Below, in pieces: positions 36,230 through 44,570 of a DNA stretch of 64,000 nt. Every line of letters starts with the position of its first letter. The stretch's first letter is position 1. The translations under genes were made by a program, and so were the position numbers. The stretch spans positions 62,001 to 126,000 of the forward strand of contig NZ_JAIWPJ010000006.1 of NCBI RefSeq assembly GCF_020515625.1, written 5' to 3'. Under the pieces are notes generated by a model, which was given only the letters and a program-made list of their open reading frames with translations, was not told the DNA's origin and made no database searches. The DNA comes from Natrinema amylolyticum. GTDB lineage: Archaea; Halobacteriota; Halobacteria; Halobacteriales; Natrialbaceae.

Positions 36230-36538
36230 ATGGTACGCGAAGACGGGAAACGAAACTTTGCACTGCGCGAATCGGGCGGTGACGAGTCAAGCGTCTTCTC
36301 GGGCAACACGCCCCGGCAGGCGGCGCTCAAGGCGGCCCGACGGCTCGAGCCGGGCTCGAGCGAGGAGGAGGCAGAGCGAGTCGAACTGCAACTCCGAGAG
36401 AAGGGCACGGACAAGGTCCACATCTACGACGGGTGGGCGTGGGAGGAGACGGCTCCCGACGACAAGCCCGACTGGATGCCCGGCGAGATCACGGAGGCGA
36501 ACGTCTCGAAGAAAGGGATCGAACACCTCGAGGAGTGA
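36230..36538 (+). CDS. Chromosomal protein MC1
   Basis: The 102-residue protein matches the MC1 family of archaeal DNA-bending chromosomal proteins: KRNFALRESGGDES, VFSGNTPRQAALKAARR (about 22-38) and ELQLREKGTDKVHIYDGW (about 52-69) are the diagnostic elements. MC1 bends DNA sharply as a monomer and contributes to chromatin in methanogens and haloarchaea. A TATA-like TCTTTATG lies about 40 bp upstream. It is oriented away from the AbrB-like gene, so a DNA-binding pair is expressed divergently. Confidence 0.93.
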   Translation: MVREDGKRNFALRESGGDESSVFSGNTPRQAALKAARRLEPGSSEEEAERVELQLREKGTDKVHIYDGWAWEETAPDDKPDWMPGEITEANVSKKGIEHLEE

Positions 36539-36928
36539 GTCGTTGACTCGGTAGATTTCTCCGACGCGAATCGTCCCGAGCGGTGTCGTTCGACGGGTCT
36601 CGAGACACGGATGTGCCGACGCGTATTCTCTCGGTAGTCGGCGGCAAACGGATATACGGCCACCGCTGTCGTCTCGCCTGCGACGGAAAGCGCCCACGAG
36701 TCCGCTTGCCCCGAGTCGTGACGCGATCGGTTGATCGGCGTGAATCCGAAGAACTGCCAACAGCGCTGGTCTTGGATTTACATTATTACAATAATAGGCG
36801 AGAATAGCACGTTTGTACGAAGACTATACGGCATAATACTGGTCGTTCTTATTGGATCAAGCCCCAATAGTTGGGGAGACGCTAATAAGTAGATTTATAC
36901 GATAGTCGCCGGACCACCTGAGTGAGCC
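36539..36928 (+). promoter_or_regulatory. 390-bp regulatory gap before the NarK-like operon
   Basis: No coding frame is supported here. The part nearest the next operon has a perfect inverted repeat CCCCAA-TAG-TTGGGG (36862-36876), then a TATA box TTTATA (36894-36899), about 32 bp before ATG 36929. The palindrome centre is 27 bp upstream of the TATA centre, a position suited to an activator. A second AT-rich palindrome (ATTATT-AC-AATAAT, 36782-36795) lies further up. Confidence 0.6.
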
Positions 36929-37078
36929 ATGTGGATGTACGTCGAAGTAAATGAGGAGACAGGGACAGTAGATGAAGGTTCTTCGGTAGAAGGGCAAACG
37001 TATGACTCCCGATTCTCGTATTTGGTGGGTGAAATGCGAGATATGAGTATCGGTGTGATCGGGGGTGACCAGCCGTGA
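36929..37078 (+). CDS. Small 49-residue ORF translationally coupled to the NarK-like transporter
   Basis: ATG 36929 lies about 32 bp downstream of a TATA box, and the TGA (37076-37078) overlaps the GTG start of the transporter gene as GTGA. The peptide ([19 protein letters not shown] onward) is acidic and unrecognised. Position and overlap argue for real translation, either as a small protein or as a leader that couples ribosome flow into the transporter gene. Codon use is less GC-rich than the neighbours. Confidence 0.45.
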   Translation: MWMYVEVNEETGTVDEGSSVEGQTYDSRFSYLVGEMRDMSIGVIGGDQP

Positions 37079-38388
37079 TTAGGATGACCAAGTGGCGGAC
37101 CCTCGTGCTGGCGACGATCGGGTTCAACTTCTCGTTCCTGATCTGGTTCTCATTCGCTCCCTTCACGGGGCCGATGGCCGACGAGTTCGGCCTCTCAGTC
37201 GCTGAGATCGGGATCCTGGCGAGTGCAGCGATCTGGCTCGCGCCGTTCGGGCGGATCCTGACCGGGTGGCTCTCCGATCGCTGGGGCGCACCGACGGTGT
37301 TCGCCATCGTGTTGACCTACGTGGGCGTGTTCTCGATGGCGTCGGCGTTCGCCCAATCGTACGCCGTCTTCTTCGTTGAGCGACTGATCGTCGCGACGGC
37401 CGGGATCACCTTCGTCATCGGCATCCAGCACGTCTCCGAGTGGTTCGAGGAGGAAGAGCTGGGCACCGCCGAGGGGATCTACGCCGGCGTCGGAAACGCC
37501 GGCGCGGCGGGTGGAGCGCTCGTCCTCCCGCGCGTGTTCACCGAGAGCTGGAGCGGACCGATCTTCGACACGAGCTGGCGGGCGGCCTTCTTTTACACCG
37601 GGATCGTCTCGATCCTGCTGGCGATCGTCTACTACACGATCGGTGAAGCCGCTAAGAGCGACGCGAAACGACAGGCGACCAAGTCGACTGCGAACCTCAA
37701 GGACTGGCTCTACACTGCTACGCGCTACGGCACCGTGGTGCTCGCACTGGCCTACGTGATGAGCTTCGGTCTCGAGCTCTCGATGAACGGCTGGCTGGCG
37801 ACCTACTACCGTGAGGGCTTCAACACGGAGAACCTCGTGCTCGCGAGCACGTTCGCCGCGACGTTCTCGGTCGCGGCCGGCCTGCTGCGCCCGATCGGCG
37901 GCTACATGAGCGACCGTCTCGCCCGCAACGAGACGAACGTCCTGCCGATCTTCACGGGCCGCTACCGCGAGCAGTGGACGTTCGTCTCGCTGTGTTTCAT
38001 CGTCGTCGCGATGGTCGGGATGACGCTGGCGGGGATGACCGGCCGAGTGTTGCTGGCCGTCGCGGCCGGCTTCGTCGTCGGCATGGGCTGTGCGTTCGCC
38101 GAAGGCGCGATCTTCGCGCAGGTCCCGGCGATGTTCCCCGATAGCTCGGGCAGCGTCGCCGGCGTCGTCGGCGGCGTCGGCACCGTCGGCGGGATCGCCT
38201 ACCCGCTGGTCTACGCCGCTCCGATGATGCCGAGCCTCCACACCGGCTACTCCGTGGTCGCTGCCACGATGATCCCCATCGTCTTGCTGTGCGCGTGGGT
38301 CTTCCAGCCCCACGTCGCGGCTCGCGCGACCGACGACGGCTTCCTCGCCTCGAGCGAGGGGCCGTCTCACGCACCGACCGACGACTGA
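37075..38388 (+). CDS. NarK-like major facilitator transporter (nitrate/nitrite or related anion)
   Basis: The 437-residue protein (GTG 37075, or ATG 37084 beginning [16 protein letters not shown]) has twelve predicted membrane helices and the MFS pattern of the nitrate/nitrite porter branch: [14 protein letters not shown] in helix 1, [15 protein letters not shown] between helices 2 and 3, [20 protein letters not shown] in helix 5 and [19 protein letters not shown] in helix 11, the last two being the glycine-rich nitrate signatures. A role in nitrate or nitrite movement is likely, but no nitrate reductase gene is in the window and oxalate/formate-type relatives are an alternative. It is preceded by the coupled small ORF. 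Confidence 0.85.
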   Translation: MIRMTKWRTLVLATIGFNFSFLIWFSFAPFTGPMADEFGLSVAEIGILASAAIWLAPFGRILTGWLSDRWGAPTVFAIVLTYVGVFSMASAFAQSYAVFFVERLIVATAGITFVIGIQHVSEWFEEEELGTAEGIYAGVGNAGAAGGALVLPRVFTESWSGPIFDTSWRAAFFYTGIVSILLAIVYYTIGEAAKSDAKRQATKSTANLKDWLYTATRYGTVVLALAYVMSFGLELSMNGWLATYYREGFNTENLVLASTFAATFSVAAGLLRPIGGYMSDRLARNETNVLPIFTGRYREQWTFVSLCFIVVAMVGMTLAGMTGRVLLAVAAGFVVGMGCAFAEGAIFAQVPAMFPDSSGSVAGVVGGVGTVGGIAYPLVYAAPMMPSLHTGYSVVAATMIPIVLLCAWVFQPHVAARATDDGFLASSEGPSHAPTDD

Positions 38389-38473
38389 CGCTCGTCCGAC
38401 GTCGACCGGGCGCGGGTCTGAGAGTCCGCGAGACCCGACGGTCTTTTGACCCGTTCGCTCCTATCGGTGGGCA

Positions 38474-39286
38474 ATGGCTGCAGTCACGCTCGGACCCGAG
38501 GGGACCTACTCTCACAGAGCGACGAGTGCGATCGCCGACGACGACGAGATCGACTTCCGACAGTCGGTGACCGCGATCGTCGACGCCGTCGCGAGCGGCG
38601 AGTACGACCGCGGTGTGATCCCGATCGAGAACAGTATCGAGGGCTCCGTGACGGAGAGTCTCGACGCCGTCGCCGACTACGACGTCGCCGTCGTCCGCGA
38701 AATCGTCACCCCGATCAGACACGCCTTGCTCGCACAGGGTCCGGAGTTCGACACCGTCGCCAGCCACTCCCAGGCGTTGGCCCAGTGTCGGACCTACCTC
38801 GAGCGGGAGTACCCCGACGCCACCGTCGAGGCCGTCGCGAGCACGGCACAGGGCGTCGAGTTCGCCCGCGACGATCCCTCGGTGGCGGGCATCGGTCATC
38901 CGGCTCTCGGCGGCGACGACCTCTCGGTGCTCGCCGAGGACATTCAGGATCAGGACTCGAACGCGACGCGCTTCTTCGCGATCGCACCCGCCGCGGAGCG
39001 CTCGAAGGGCGGCGGCAAGTCCTCGCTGGTGGTCTACCCGAGCGCGAACTACCCCGGCCTGTTGCTCAAATTGCTCGAGCCGTTCGCGGACCGGGACATC
39101 AACCTGACCCGCGTCGAGTCGCGGCCGAGCGGCCAGCGACTGGGCGACTACGTCTTCCACATCGACTTCGAGGCCGGACTGTACGAGTCGCGAACGGCGG
39201 AAGCGATCGAAGAACTCGAAGACCTCGCCGAGGACGGCTGGGTCCGCCGGCTCGGCTCGTACGATACCGAGCACGTCGTCGAGTAG
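38474..39286 (+). CDS. pheA: Prephenate dehydratase
   Basis: The 270-residue monofunctional enzyme converts prephenate to phenylpyruvate in phenylalanine synthesis. It begins VTLGPEGTYSHRA, has GVIPIENSIEGSV (about 51-63), the catalytic TRF motif in DSNATRFFAI (about 160-169) and a C-terminal ACT domain (SLVVYPSANYPGLLLKLLEPF then INLTRVESRPSG), which allows phenylalanine feedback. It starts at ATG 38474, 85 bp after the transporter gene. Its closeness to pheST (7 kb) is probably incidental. Confidence 0.94.
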   Translation: MAAVTLGPEGTYSHRATSAIADDDEIDFRQSVTAIVDAVASGEYDRGVIPIENSIEGSVTESLDAVADYDVAVVREIVTPIRHALLAQGPEFDTVASHSQALAQCRTYLEREYPDATVEAVASTAQGVEFARDDPSVAGIGHPALGGDDLSVLAEDIQDQDSNATRFFAIAPAAERSKGGGKSSLVVYPSANYPGLLLKLLEPFADRDINLTRVESRPSGQRLGDYVFHIDFEAGLYESRTAEAIEELEDLAEDGWVRRLGSYDTEHVVE

Positions 39287-39400
39287 ACCGCATCGGGGTC
39301 ACGCTCGAGGCGCTCGGCCCGCTGTTTCTGTGGAATTGCGGCCCCTCGAGGCGGTGTGGCGACGACTGGCGGGACGGGCGACCGTCGGAACGGCGAGAAG

Positions 39401-39473
39401 GTCCGGGTGCGAGAATCGAACTACGCGTCTCAGCCTGCACAGGCTGAAGGATGGCCACTACCCCAACCCGGAC
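39401..39473 (-). tRNA. tRNA-His-like gene (GUG), irregular: possibly a pseudo-tRNA
   Basis: On the minus strand a 73-nt cloverleaf begins GUCCGGG and ends CCCGGAC. It can be read as a seven-pair acceptor stem preceded by G(-1) opposite C73, the tRNA-His identity feature. The D arm (GGGU/AUCC) and T loop (UUCGAUU) are clear, and the anticodon GUG lies in the loop of a CAGCC/GGCUG stem. Two defects stand out: the anticodon loop has six nt instead of seven, and the T stem (GCG-U-AG against CUCGC) has a one-nt bulge. No CCA is encoded. Either this is a degenerate copy, or a single-copy gene with sequence errors. No other tRNA is visible in the window. Confidence 0.55.
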
Positions 39474-39653
39474 ACGAGTACGGTGCACACATGGCTACCA
39501 CGGCCGACCGATAATACGCTCGGAGAGTCCTCACTGCGTGTGAATCACGGAGAGATACTTGAGGGAAACCGGCGATCGACGCAGACGGCCGGCGGCGGGC
39601 GAGTCGCTCGCCGTACCGCAAGTTGTTTCTCCGCGTCCCGCGCTACCACGTAT

Positions 39654-40112
39654 ATGCCACTCGCTGCGGGCGACGACGCGCCGACCGTGACCGCACCGAA
39701 TCAGGACGGAGAGGACGTCAGCCTCGCGTTCGAGGAGCCGACGGTCCTCTACTTCTATCCGAAAGACGACACGCCCGGCTGTACGATCGAGGCGAACCAG
39801 TTCCAGCGCGAGCGCGAGACGTACCGGGATGCCGGCGTCGACGTCTACGGCGTCTCGACCGACGACGTGGAGTCCCACCGGTCCTTTTGCGAGTCGGAGG
39901 GCCTCGAGTTCGACCTGCTGGCCGATCCCGACGGGGAGATCGCCGACGCGTTCGACGTCGAACTGCGCGACAGCGGCGTGACCAGCCGAACGACGTTCGT
40001 CCTCGCCGACGGCGAGGTACAGGCGGTCTACGAGGGCGTCGATCCGGACGGTCACGCGCGCGAGGTCCTGCTCGACGCCCTCGACGACGGGCTCGTGACC
40101 CTTCCCGAGTAG
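39654..40112 (+). CDS. bcp: Peroxiredoxin, BCP/AhpC-TSA family
   Basis: The 152-residue protein has the thioredoxin-fold peroxidatic site LYFYPKDDTPGCT (about 33-45) with the catalytic cysteine. In typical BCP the resolving cysteine sits five residues later; here that position is asparagine (TIEANQF), so it may work as a one-Cys enzyme or use the Cys in HRSFCESEG. It reduces peroxides using thioredoxin-like donors. ATG 39654 follows a TATA-like TATATG region and is the family start; the longer upstream frame covers the tRNA region and is not coding. Hsp20 follows 62 bp downstream. Confidence 0.92.
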   Translation: MPLAAGDDAPTVTAPNQDGEDVSLAFEEPTVLYFYPKDDTPGCTIEANQFQRERETYRDAGVDVYGVSTDDVESHRSFCESEGLEFDLLADPDGEIADAFDVELRDSGVTSRTTFVLADGEVQAVYEGVDPDGHAREVLLDALDDGLVTLPE

Positions 40113-40174
40113 TCGCTCCTTCTGTCGTCGTCCCGCGGGCAGAATTTATCCCCGTCGGGACCCTACTGCGACGC

Positions 40175-40594
40175 ATGCGAGGAAACCCGTTCGACGAAAT
40201 CGAGGAGATGCTCGACCGCGTCAGCCGGCAGGTCGAGGAAGGCATGACCGCCGGCGGGCTGCAAGTACCGGGCTCGGTGCCGGTCGACGTCGCCGATACG
40301 GACGAAGAGTATATCGTCACGGCCGACCTGCCCGGCTACGAGACCGACGACATCGAGTTGACCCTCTCGGACGGCACGCTCCGCCTCGAGGCCAATCGGA
40401 CGGACGACGAGGCCTACGCTGAGGGAACGTATCTCCGGCGCGAGCGGACCGAAACGTCGGCGAGTCGTCGGATTCGGCTGCCGGAGCCGGTCGACGAGGA
40501 GTCGGTGGCCGCCGGCTTCGAGAACGGCGTGCTGACGGTCCGACTGCCGAAGGTGTCGGGCGGCGAAGATTCGAAACAGATCGACATCGAGTAG
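40175..40594 (+). CDS. Hsp20/alpha-crystallin small heat shock protein
   Basis: The 139-residue protein has a short N-terminal helix (MRGNPFDEIEEMLDRVSRQ) and an alpha-crystallin domain from VPVDVADTDEEYIVTADLPGY (in parts about 36-56) to FENGVLTVRLPK (about 118-129), containing the conserved A/G-x-x-x-NGVL motif. The C-terminal tail ends KQIDIE, giving the I-x-I anchoring motif. Such proteins hold unfolded clients in an ATP-independent way. It follows the peroxiredoxin, grouping two stress proteins. Confidence 0.92.
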   Translation: MRGNPFDEIEEMLDRVSRQVEEGMTAGGLQVPGSVPVDVADTDEEYIVTADLPGYETDDIELTLSDGTLRLEANRTDDEAYAEGTYLRRERTETSASRRIRLPEPVDEESVAAGFENGVLTVRLPKVSGGEDSKQIDIE

Positions 40595-40643
40595 CTCGCT
40601 CGCCGACGGCCCGTCGCTCGAGCCGTCGATTCGAACCGGTGTT

Positions 40644-41414
40644 TCAGTACCACGCCCCGCCCGACGAGACGTTAATGTCCTGTCCCGTGACGTGCCGCGA
40701 GTCCGAACTCGCGAGGTGGACGGCCATGTCGGCGACGTCCTCGGGCGGGACCAGGTCGTCGATCATGAGGCTCTCGAGGATTTCGTCCTCGACTTCCTCG
40801 GGGGAAACGCCCTGTTTCTCGGCCTGCCGTTCGAAGACGGTGCGAATGCGGTCGCCCTCGACCGGACCGGGACAGATCGCGTTGACCGTCACGCCGTCGT
40901 CGCCGAACTCCGCCGCGAGCGCGCGGGTCAGCCCGATCACGCCCATCTTCGAGGCGGCGTAGGGGGTCCGATTCGCGTACGGTCGCTTGCCGCCGATCGA
41001 GGAAATGTTGACGACGCTCCCTCGCTCCGACTCGCGGAGGTAGGGAGCCGCCGCCCTCGTGACACGAGCGATGCCGACGACGTTGACGTCCAGCGTCTCG
41101 AGCCACTCGTCGTCGGTCGTCTCCTCGATCGGCGCGGTGGGTCCGGCGATCCCCGCGTTGTTCACGAGACAGTCGAGCCCGCCGAAGGTCGCGACCGTTT
41201 CGTCGATCGCGTCGGTTACCGACTCGGGATCGGTCACGTCGGTCTCGACGGCCAGCGTTCGATCGGGCGCGTCGATCAGGTCCGCGGTCTCGTCGATCCC
41301 GTCGCTCCGGGCCGCGAGGGCGACGTTCGCGCCCTCATCGGCGAACGCGAGGGCGATTTTGCGGCCAAGGCCCTGGCTCGCTCCCGTGACGAAAGCAGTG
41401 GAGTTAGTTACCAT
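40644..41414 (-). CDS. Short-chain dehydrogenase/reductase (SDR)
   Basis: The 256-residue protein starts MVTNSTAFVTGASQGLG, the TGxxxGxG cofactor motif of classical SDRs, and has NNAG (about 84-87), a catalytic Ser in NISSIGG and the YAASK site (about 154-158). The 13-residue C-terminal segment (GQDINVSSGGAWY) is typical of 3-oxoacyl-ACP-reductase-like or polyol dehydrogenases. The substrate is unknown. ATG 41414 is preceded on the minus strand by a promoter-like AT stretch; the 54-codon upstream extension of the frame is unsupported. It is divergent from leuS. Confidence 0.9.
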   Translation of the reverse strand: MVTNSTAFVTGASQGLGRKIALAFADEGANVALAARSDGIDETADLIDAPDRTLAVETDVTDPESVTDAIDETVATFGGLDCLVNNAGIAGPTAPIEETTDDEWLETLDVNVVGIARVTRAAAPYLRESERGSVVNISSIGGKRPYANRTPYAASKMGVIGLTRALAAEFGDDGVTVNAICPGPVEGDRIRTVFERQAEKQGVSPEEVEDEILESLMIDDLVPPEDVADMAVHLASSDSRHVTGQDINVSSGGAWY

Positions 41415-41625
41415 GACCCAATATGGGGCGAGCCGAGAATAAAACGTCCCGCTTCCCGGAACCGTCGGCGGGCGTCTCGCGTGCGAGTTCGCCCGCGAGC
41501 TCGAGCCGGCAGCGGGTCGCCGGAAACGTTGTTCTCGAGCGGCGAGACTGGCGTCGCTCGACGGGCGGCGGGCCACGGTATGGAAAGGTATAGGGTGGCG
41601 TCCCGCCCTATTGGTATATAAGCAA

Positions 41626-44274
41626 ATGAGCGACGCGGGATACGACCACGCGACGGTCGAACGGCGCTGGCAAGAGGCGTGGGACGACGCGGACGTCTAT
41701 CGGACGCCCGACGACGTCGACGATCCGACGTACGTCCTCGGAATGTACCCGTATCCGTCCGGGAAGCTCCACATGGGCCACGTCCGTAACTACACAATTA
41801 CGGACGCGTACGCTCGCTACCGTCGGATGCGCGGCGACGATGTCCTCCACCCGATGGGCTGGGACGCGTTCGGCCTCCCCGCGGAGAACGCGGCCAAAGA
41901 GCGCGACACGAACCCTCGCGACTGGACCTTCGACTGCATCGACACGATGCGCGACCAGATGACCGCGATGGGCTTCGGCTACGACTGGGACCGAGAGATA
42001 GCCACCTGCACGCCCGACTACTATCAGTGGAACCAGTGGCTCTTCTCCCGGTTCCACGAGGAGGGACTGGTCGAGCGCCGCGACGCCGAGGTCAACTGGT
42101 GTCCCCACTGCGAGACCGTCCTCGCCGACGAGCAGGTCGAGGGCGAGGCCGAACTCTGCTGGCGCTGTGACACGCCCGTCGAACAGCGCGAACTCGAGCA
42201 GTGGTTCCTGAAGATCACCGAGTACGCCGACGACCTGCTCGAGGCGATCGACGACCTCGAGGGGTGGCCGAACTCGGTGCGACAGATGCAGCGCAACTGG
42301 ATCGGCCGACAGTACGGGACCGAACTGGACTTCGATATCGAGGGCTACGGCCCGGTCGAGGCCTTCACCACTCGCGTCGACACGATCCACGGCGCGACCT
42401 TCTTCGCGCTCGCGCCGGATCACCCGATCAGCGAGGAGTTGGCCGCCGAAGACGACGAGATCCACGAGTTCGTTCACCACGAGGCGGATCCGGACGGCGA
42501 CGAACCGAACGGCGTCGAGACGGACCTGACCGCGACGAATCCCGCCACCGGCGAGGAGATTCCGGTCTACGTCGCCGACTTCGTCCTCTCGGACGTCGGA
42601 ACGGGCGCGCTGATGGCCGTGCCGGCCCACGACGAGCGCGACCACGCCTTCGCCGAGAAGATGGACATCGAGATCCGGCCCGTCATTGCCCCCGAGCCCG
42701 AGGGCGACGAGGAGCCGACCGCCCCTGACGTGAGCGAAGGGGCTTACACCGAGGACGGCGTCCTGATCAACTCCGGGGAGTACAGCGGGCTGGACAGCGA
42801 GACGGCCCGCGAACGGCTCACGGAGGAGATCGATAGCGCCGAGGAAGCCACGCAGTATCAGCTTCGCGACTGGGGGATCTCCCGCCAGCGCTACTGGGGC
42901 ACGCCGATTCCGGTCATCCACTGTTCGGACTGCGGCCCCGTGATGGTCCCCGAGGAAGACCTGCCGGTCGAACTCCCCGAGTTCATCAACACGACCGGTA
43001 ACCCGCTGGACGCCGCCGAGGAGTGGCAACAGACCACGTGTCCGGAGTGCGGGGCCGACGCGACCCGCGAGACCGACACGATGGACACCTTCGTCGACTC
43101 CTCGTGGTACTTCCTGCGGTACGTCTCGCCCGACCTCGAGGACGCGCCGTTCGACCGCGAGAAGGCGAACGACTGGATGCCGGTCGACCAGTACGTCGGC
43201 GGCATCGAACACGCCGTGATGCACCTGCTGTACTCCCGGTTCTTCACGAAGGTGCTGGCCGACCACGAGGGCCTCGAGCACCGAGAGCCCTTCACGAACC
43301 TGCTGGCACAGGGGATGGTCCAACTCGAGGGCGAAAAGATGTCCAAGTCCAAGGGGAACGTCGTCTCGCCCCAGCGGATCGTCGAGGAGTACGGGGCCGA
43401 CACCGCGCGCCTGTTCATGATGCAGGCCGCCCAGCCCGAACGCGACTTCGACTGGAGCGAGGAGGGTGTCCAATCGACGTACGCCTTCCTCGAGCGGCTG
43501 CAGGGGCTGATTGAGGGATACGTCGCCGAGGAACCCGACGGCGACGACGACGCCATCGCGAGCTACGTCGACGCGGAGATCGACGCGACGATCGCCATCG
43601 CCAGCGGCGAGTACGACGATCTGACGTTCAACAAGGCGCTGCGCGAAACGCAGGACCTCGTCCGAACGCTGCGGCAGTACGTCGACTATACCGAACCCCA
43701 CCCCGAGACGTACGAGCGGGGGCTCTCCGCGGTCGTCCGCCTGCTCTCGCCGGTTGCGCCCCACATCGCCGAGGAGCTGTACGAAACGCTGGGCGGCGAC
43801 GGGTTCGTCGCGAACGCCGAGTGGCCGACCGCCGAGGTCGACCGCGACTACGTCGCCAAGCGCCGCCGACTGGTCGAAAACACTCGCGAGGACATCCGCG
43901 ACATCGTCGAGGTCGCTGGGATCGAAGACCCCACCGGGATCGACGTCGTCATCGCGCCCGAGTGGAAGTACGACGCCCTCGATATCGCGATCGAGAGCGA
44001 CGCCGACAACCTGATCGGCGAACTCATGGGCGAGTCACACATCCGCGAGCAGGGCGACGCCGCGGCCGATTACGGCCAGGACCTGCAGGCCGAACGGGAG
44101 GCGCTCTCGACGACCCTCGATCCGGACGCGGAGTTCGCGGCCCTCGAGTCCGCAGCGTGGCTGATCGAGCGCGAGTTCGACGCGCCGGTTCGCGTCGTTC
44201 ACGCCGACGACGCCGACGACGACGTCCTCACGAACGCGGAACCCGGCCGACCGGCGATCGAAATCGACGACTGA
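41626..44274 (+). CDS. leuS: Leucyl-tRNA synthetase, bacterial-type
   Basis: The 882-residue class I enzyme has the HIGH motif as PSGKLHMGHVRNY (about 45-57), a zinc-knuckle region CPHCETVLADEQ...CWRCDT (about 157-185), the CP1 editing domain (about 225-410; TTRVDTIHGATFF, and AVPAHDERD) and KMSKS in GEKMSKSKGN (about 569-578). The layout and editing-domain position follow bacterial LeuRS rather than the typical archaeal form, in line with what has been reported for haloarchaeal LeuRS. ATG 41626 is the family start. A TATATAAG lies only 7-15 bp upstream of this ATG, closer than usual for a haloarchaeal promoter. Confidence 0.95.
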   Translation: MSDAGYDHATVERRWQEAWDDADVYRTPDDVDDPTYVLGMYPYPSGKLHMGHVRNYTITDAYARYRRMRGDDVLHPMGWDAFGLPAENAAKERDTNPRDWTFDCIDTMRDQMTAMGFGYDWDREIATCTPDYYQWNQWLFSRFHEEGLVERRDAEVNWCPHCETVLADEQVEGEAELCWRCDTPVEQRELEQWFLKITEYADDLLEAIDDLEGWPNSVRQMQRNWIGRQYGTELDFDIEGYGPVEAFTTRVDTIHGATFFALAPDHPISEELAAEDDEIHEFVHHEADPDGDEPNGVETDLTATNPATGEEIPVYVADFVLSDVGTGALMAVPAHDERDHAFAEKMDIEIRPVIAPEPEGDEEPTAPDVSEGAYTEDGVLINSGEYSGLDSETARERLTEEIDSAEEATQYQLRDWGISRQRYWGTPIPVIHCSDCGPVMVPEEDLPVELPEFINTTGNPLDAAEEWQQTTCPECGADATRETDTMDTFVDSSWYFLRYVSPDLEDAPFDREKANDWMPVDQYVGGIEHAVMHLLYSRFFTKVLADHEGLEHREPFTNLLAQGMVQLEGEKMSKSKGNVVSPQRIVEEYGADTARLFMMQAAQPERDFDWSEEGVQSTYAFLERLQGLIEGYVAEEPDGDDDAIASYVDAEIDATIAIASGEYDDLTFNKALRETQDLVRTLRQYVDYTEPHPETYERGLSAVVRLLSPVAPHIAEELYETLGGDGFVANAEWPTAEVDRDYVAKRRRLVENTREDIRDIVEVAGIEDPTGIDVVIAPEWKYDALDIAIESDADNLIGELMGESHIREQGDAAADYGQDLQAEREALSTTLDPDAEFAALESAAWLIEREFDAPVRVVHADDADDDVLTNAEPGRPAIEIDD

Positions 44275-44570
44275 CCGTCGGTCGTCTCCGCGATTGGGCC
44301 AGTACTCTTCAACGATGATTTTCTCACTCGACCGTCTACCGAGTCAGTACACGCTTTATCATCTGACTAAAACTCGTACTGTGTTTATTTGATACTTTTA
44401 GGGCTGGAGAGCTATCCGGTCGAGACCGCCTGTACAGACTATTGATACGGGATAGTGAATGACTATCTCTCGTGACAATCAGTTCGACCGATACATTCAA
44501 CTGGGACGGGTGAGCAAAGGTAACGAAGGCATCGAGCAGTGCGACGCTGCTCGACCACTCAGTTGACATT

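Noticed and set aside
39330-39653. N-terminal extension of the peroxiredoxin frame
   Set aside because: The extension runs across the tRNA-like gene and AT-rich promoter sequence; the family N-terminus starts at 39654.
41608-43764. A 718-codon open frame on the strand opposite leuS
   Set aside because: In GC-rich haloarchaeal genes the complementary frame often stays open because of codon bias. The leuS frame has clear synthetase motifs and this frame has none.
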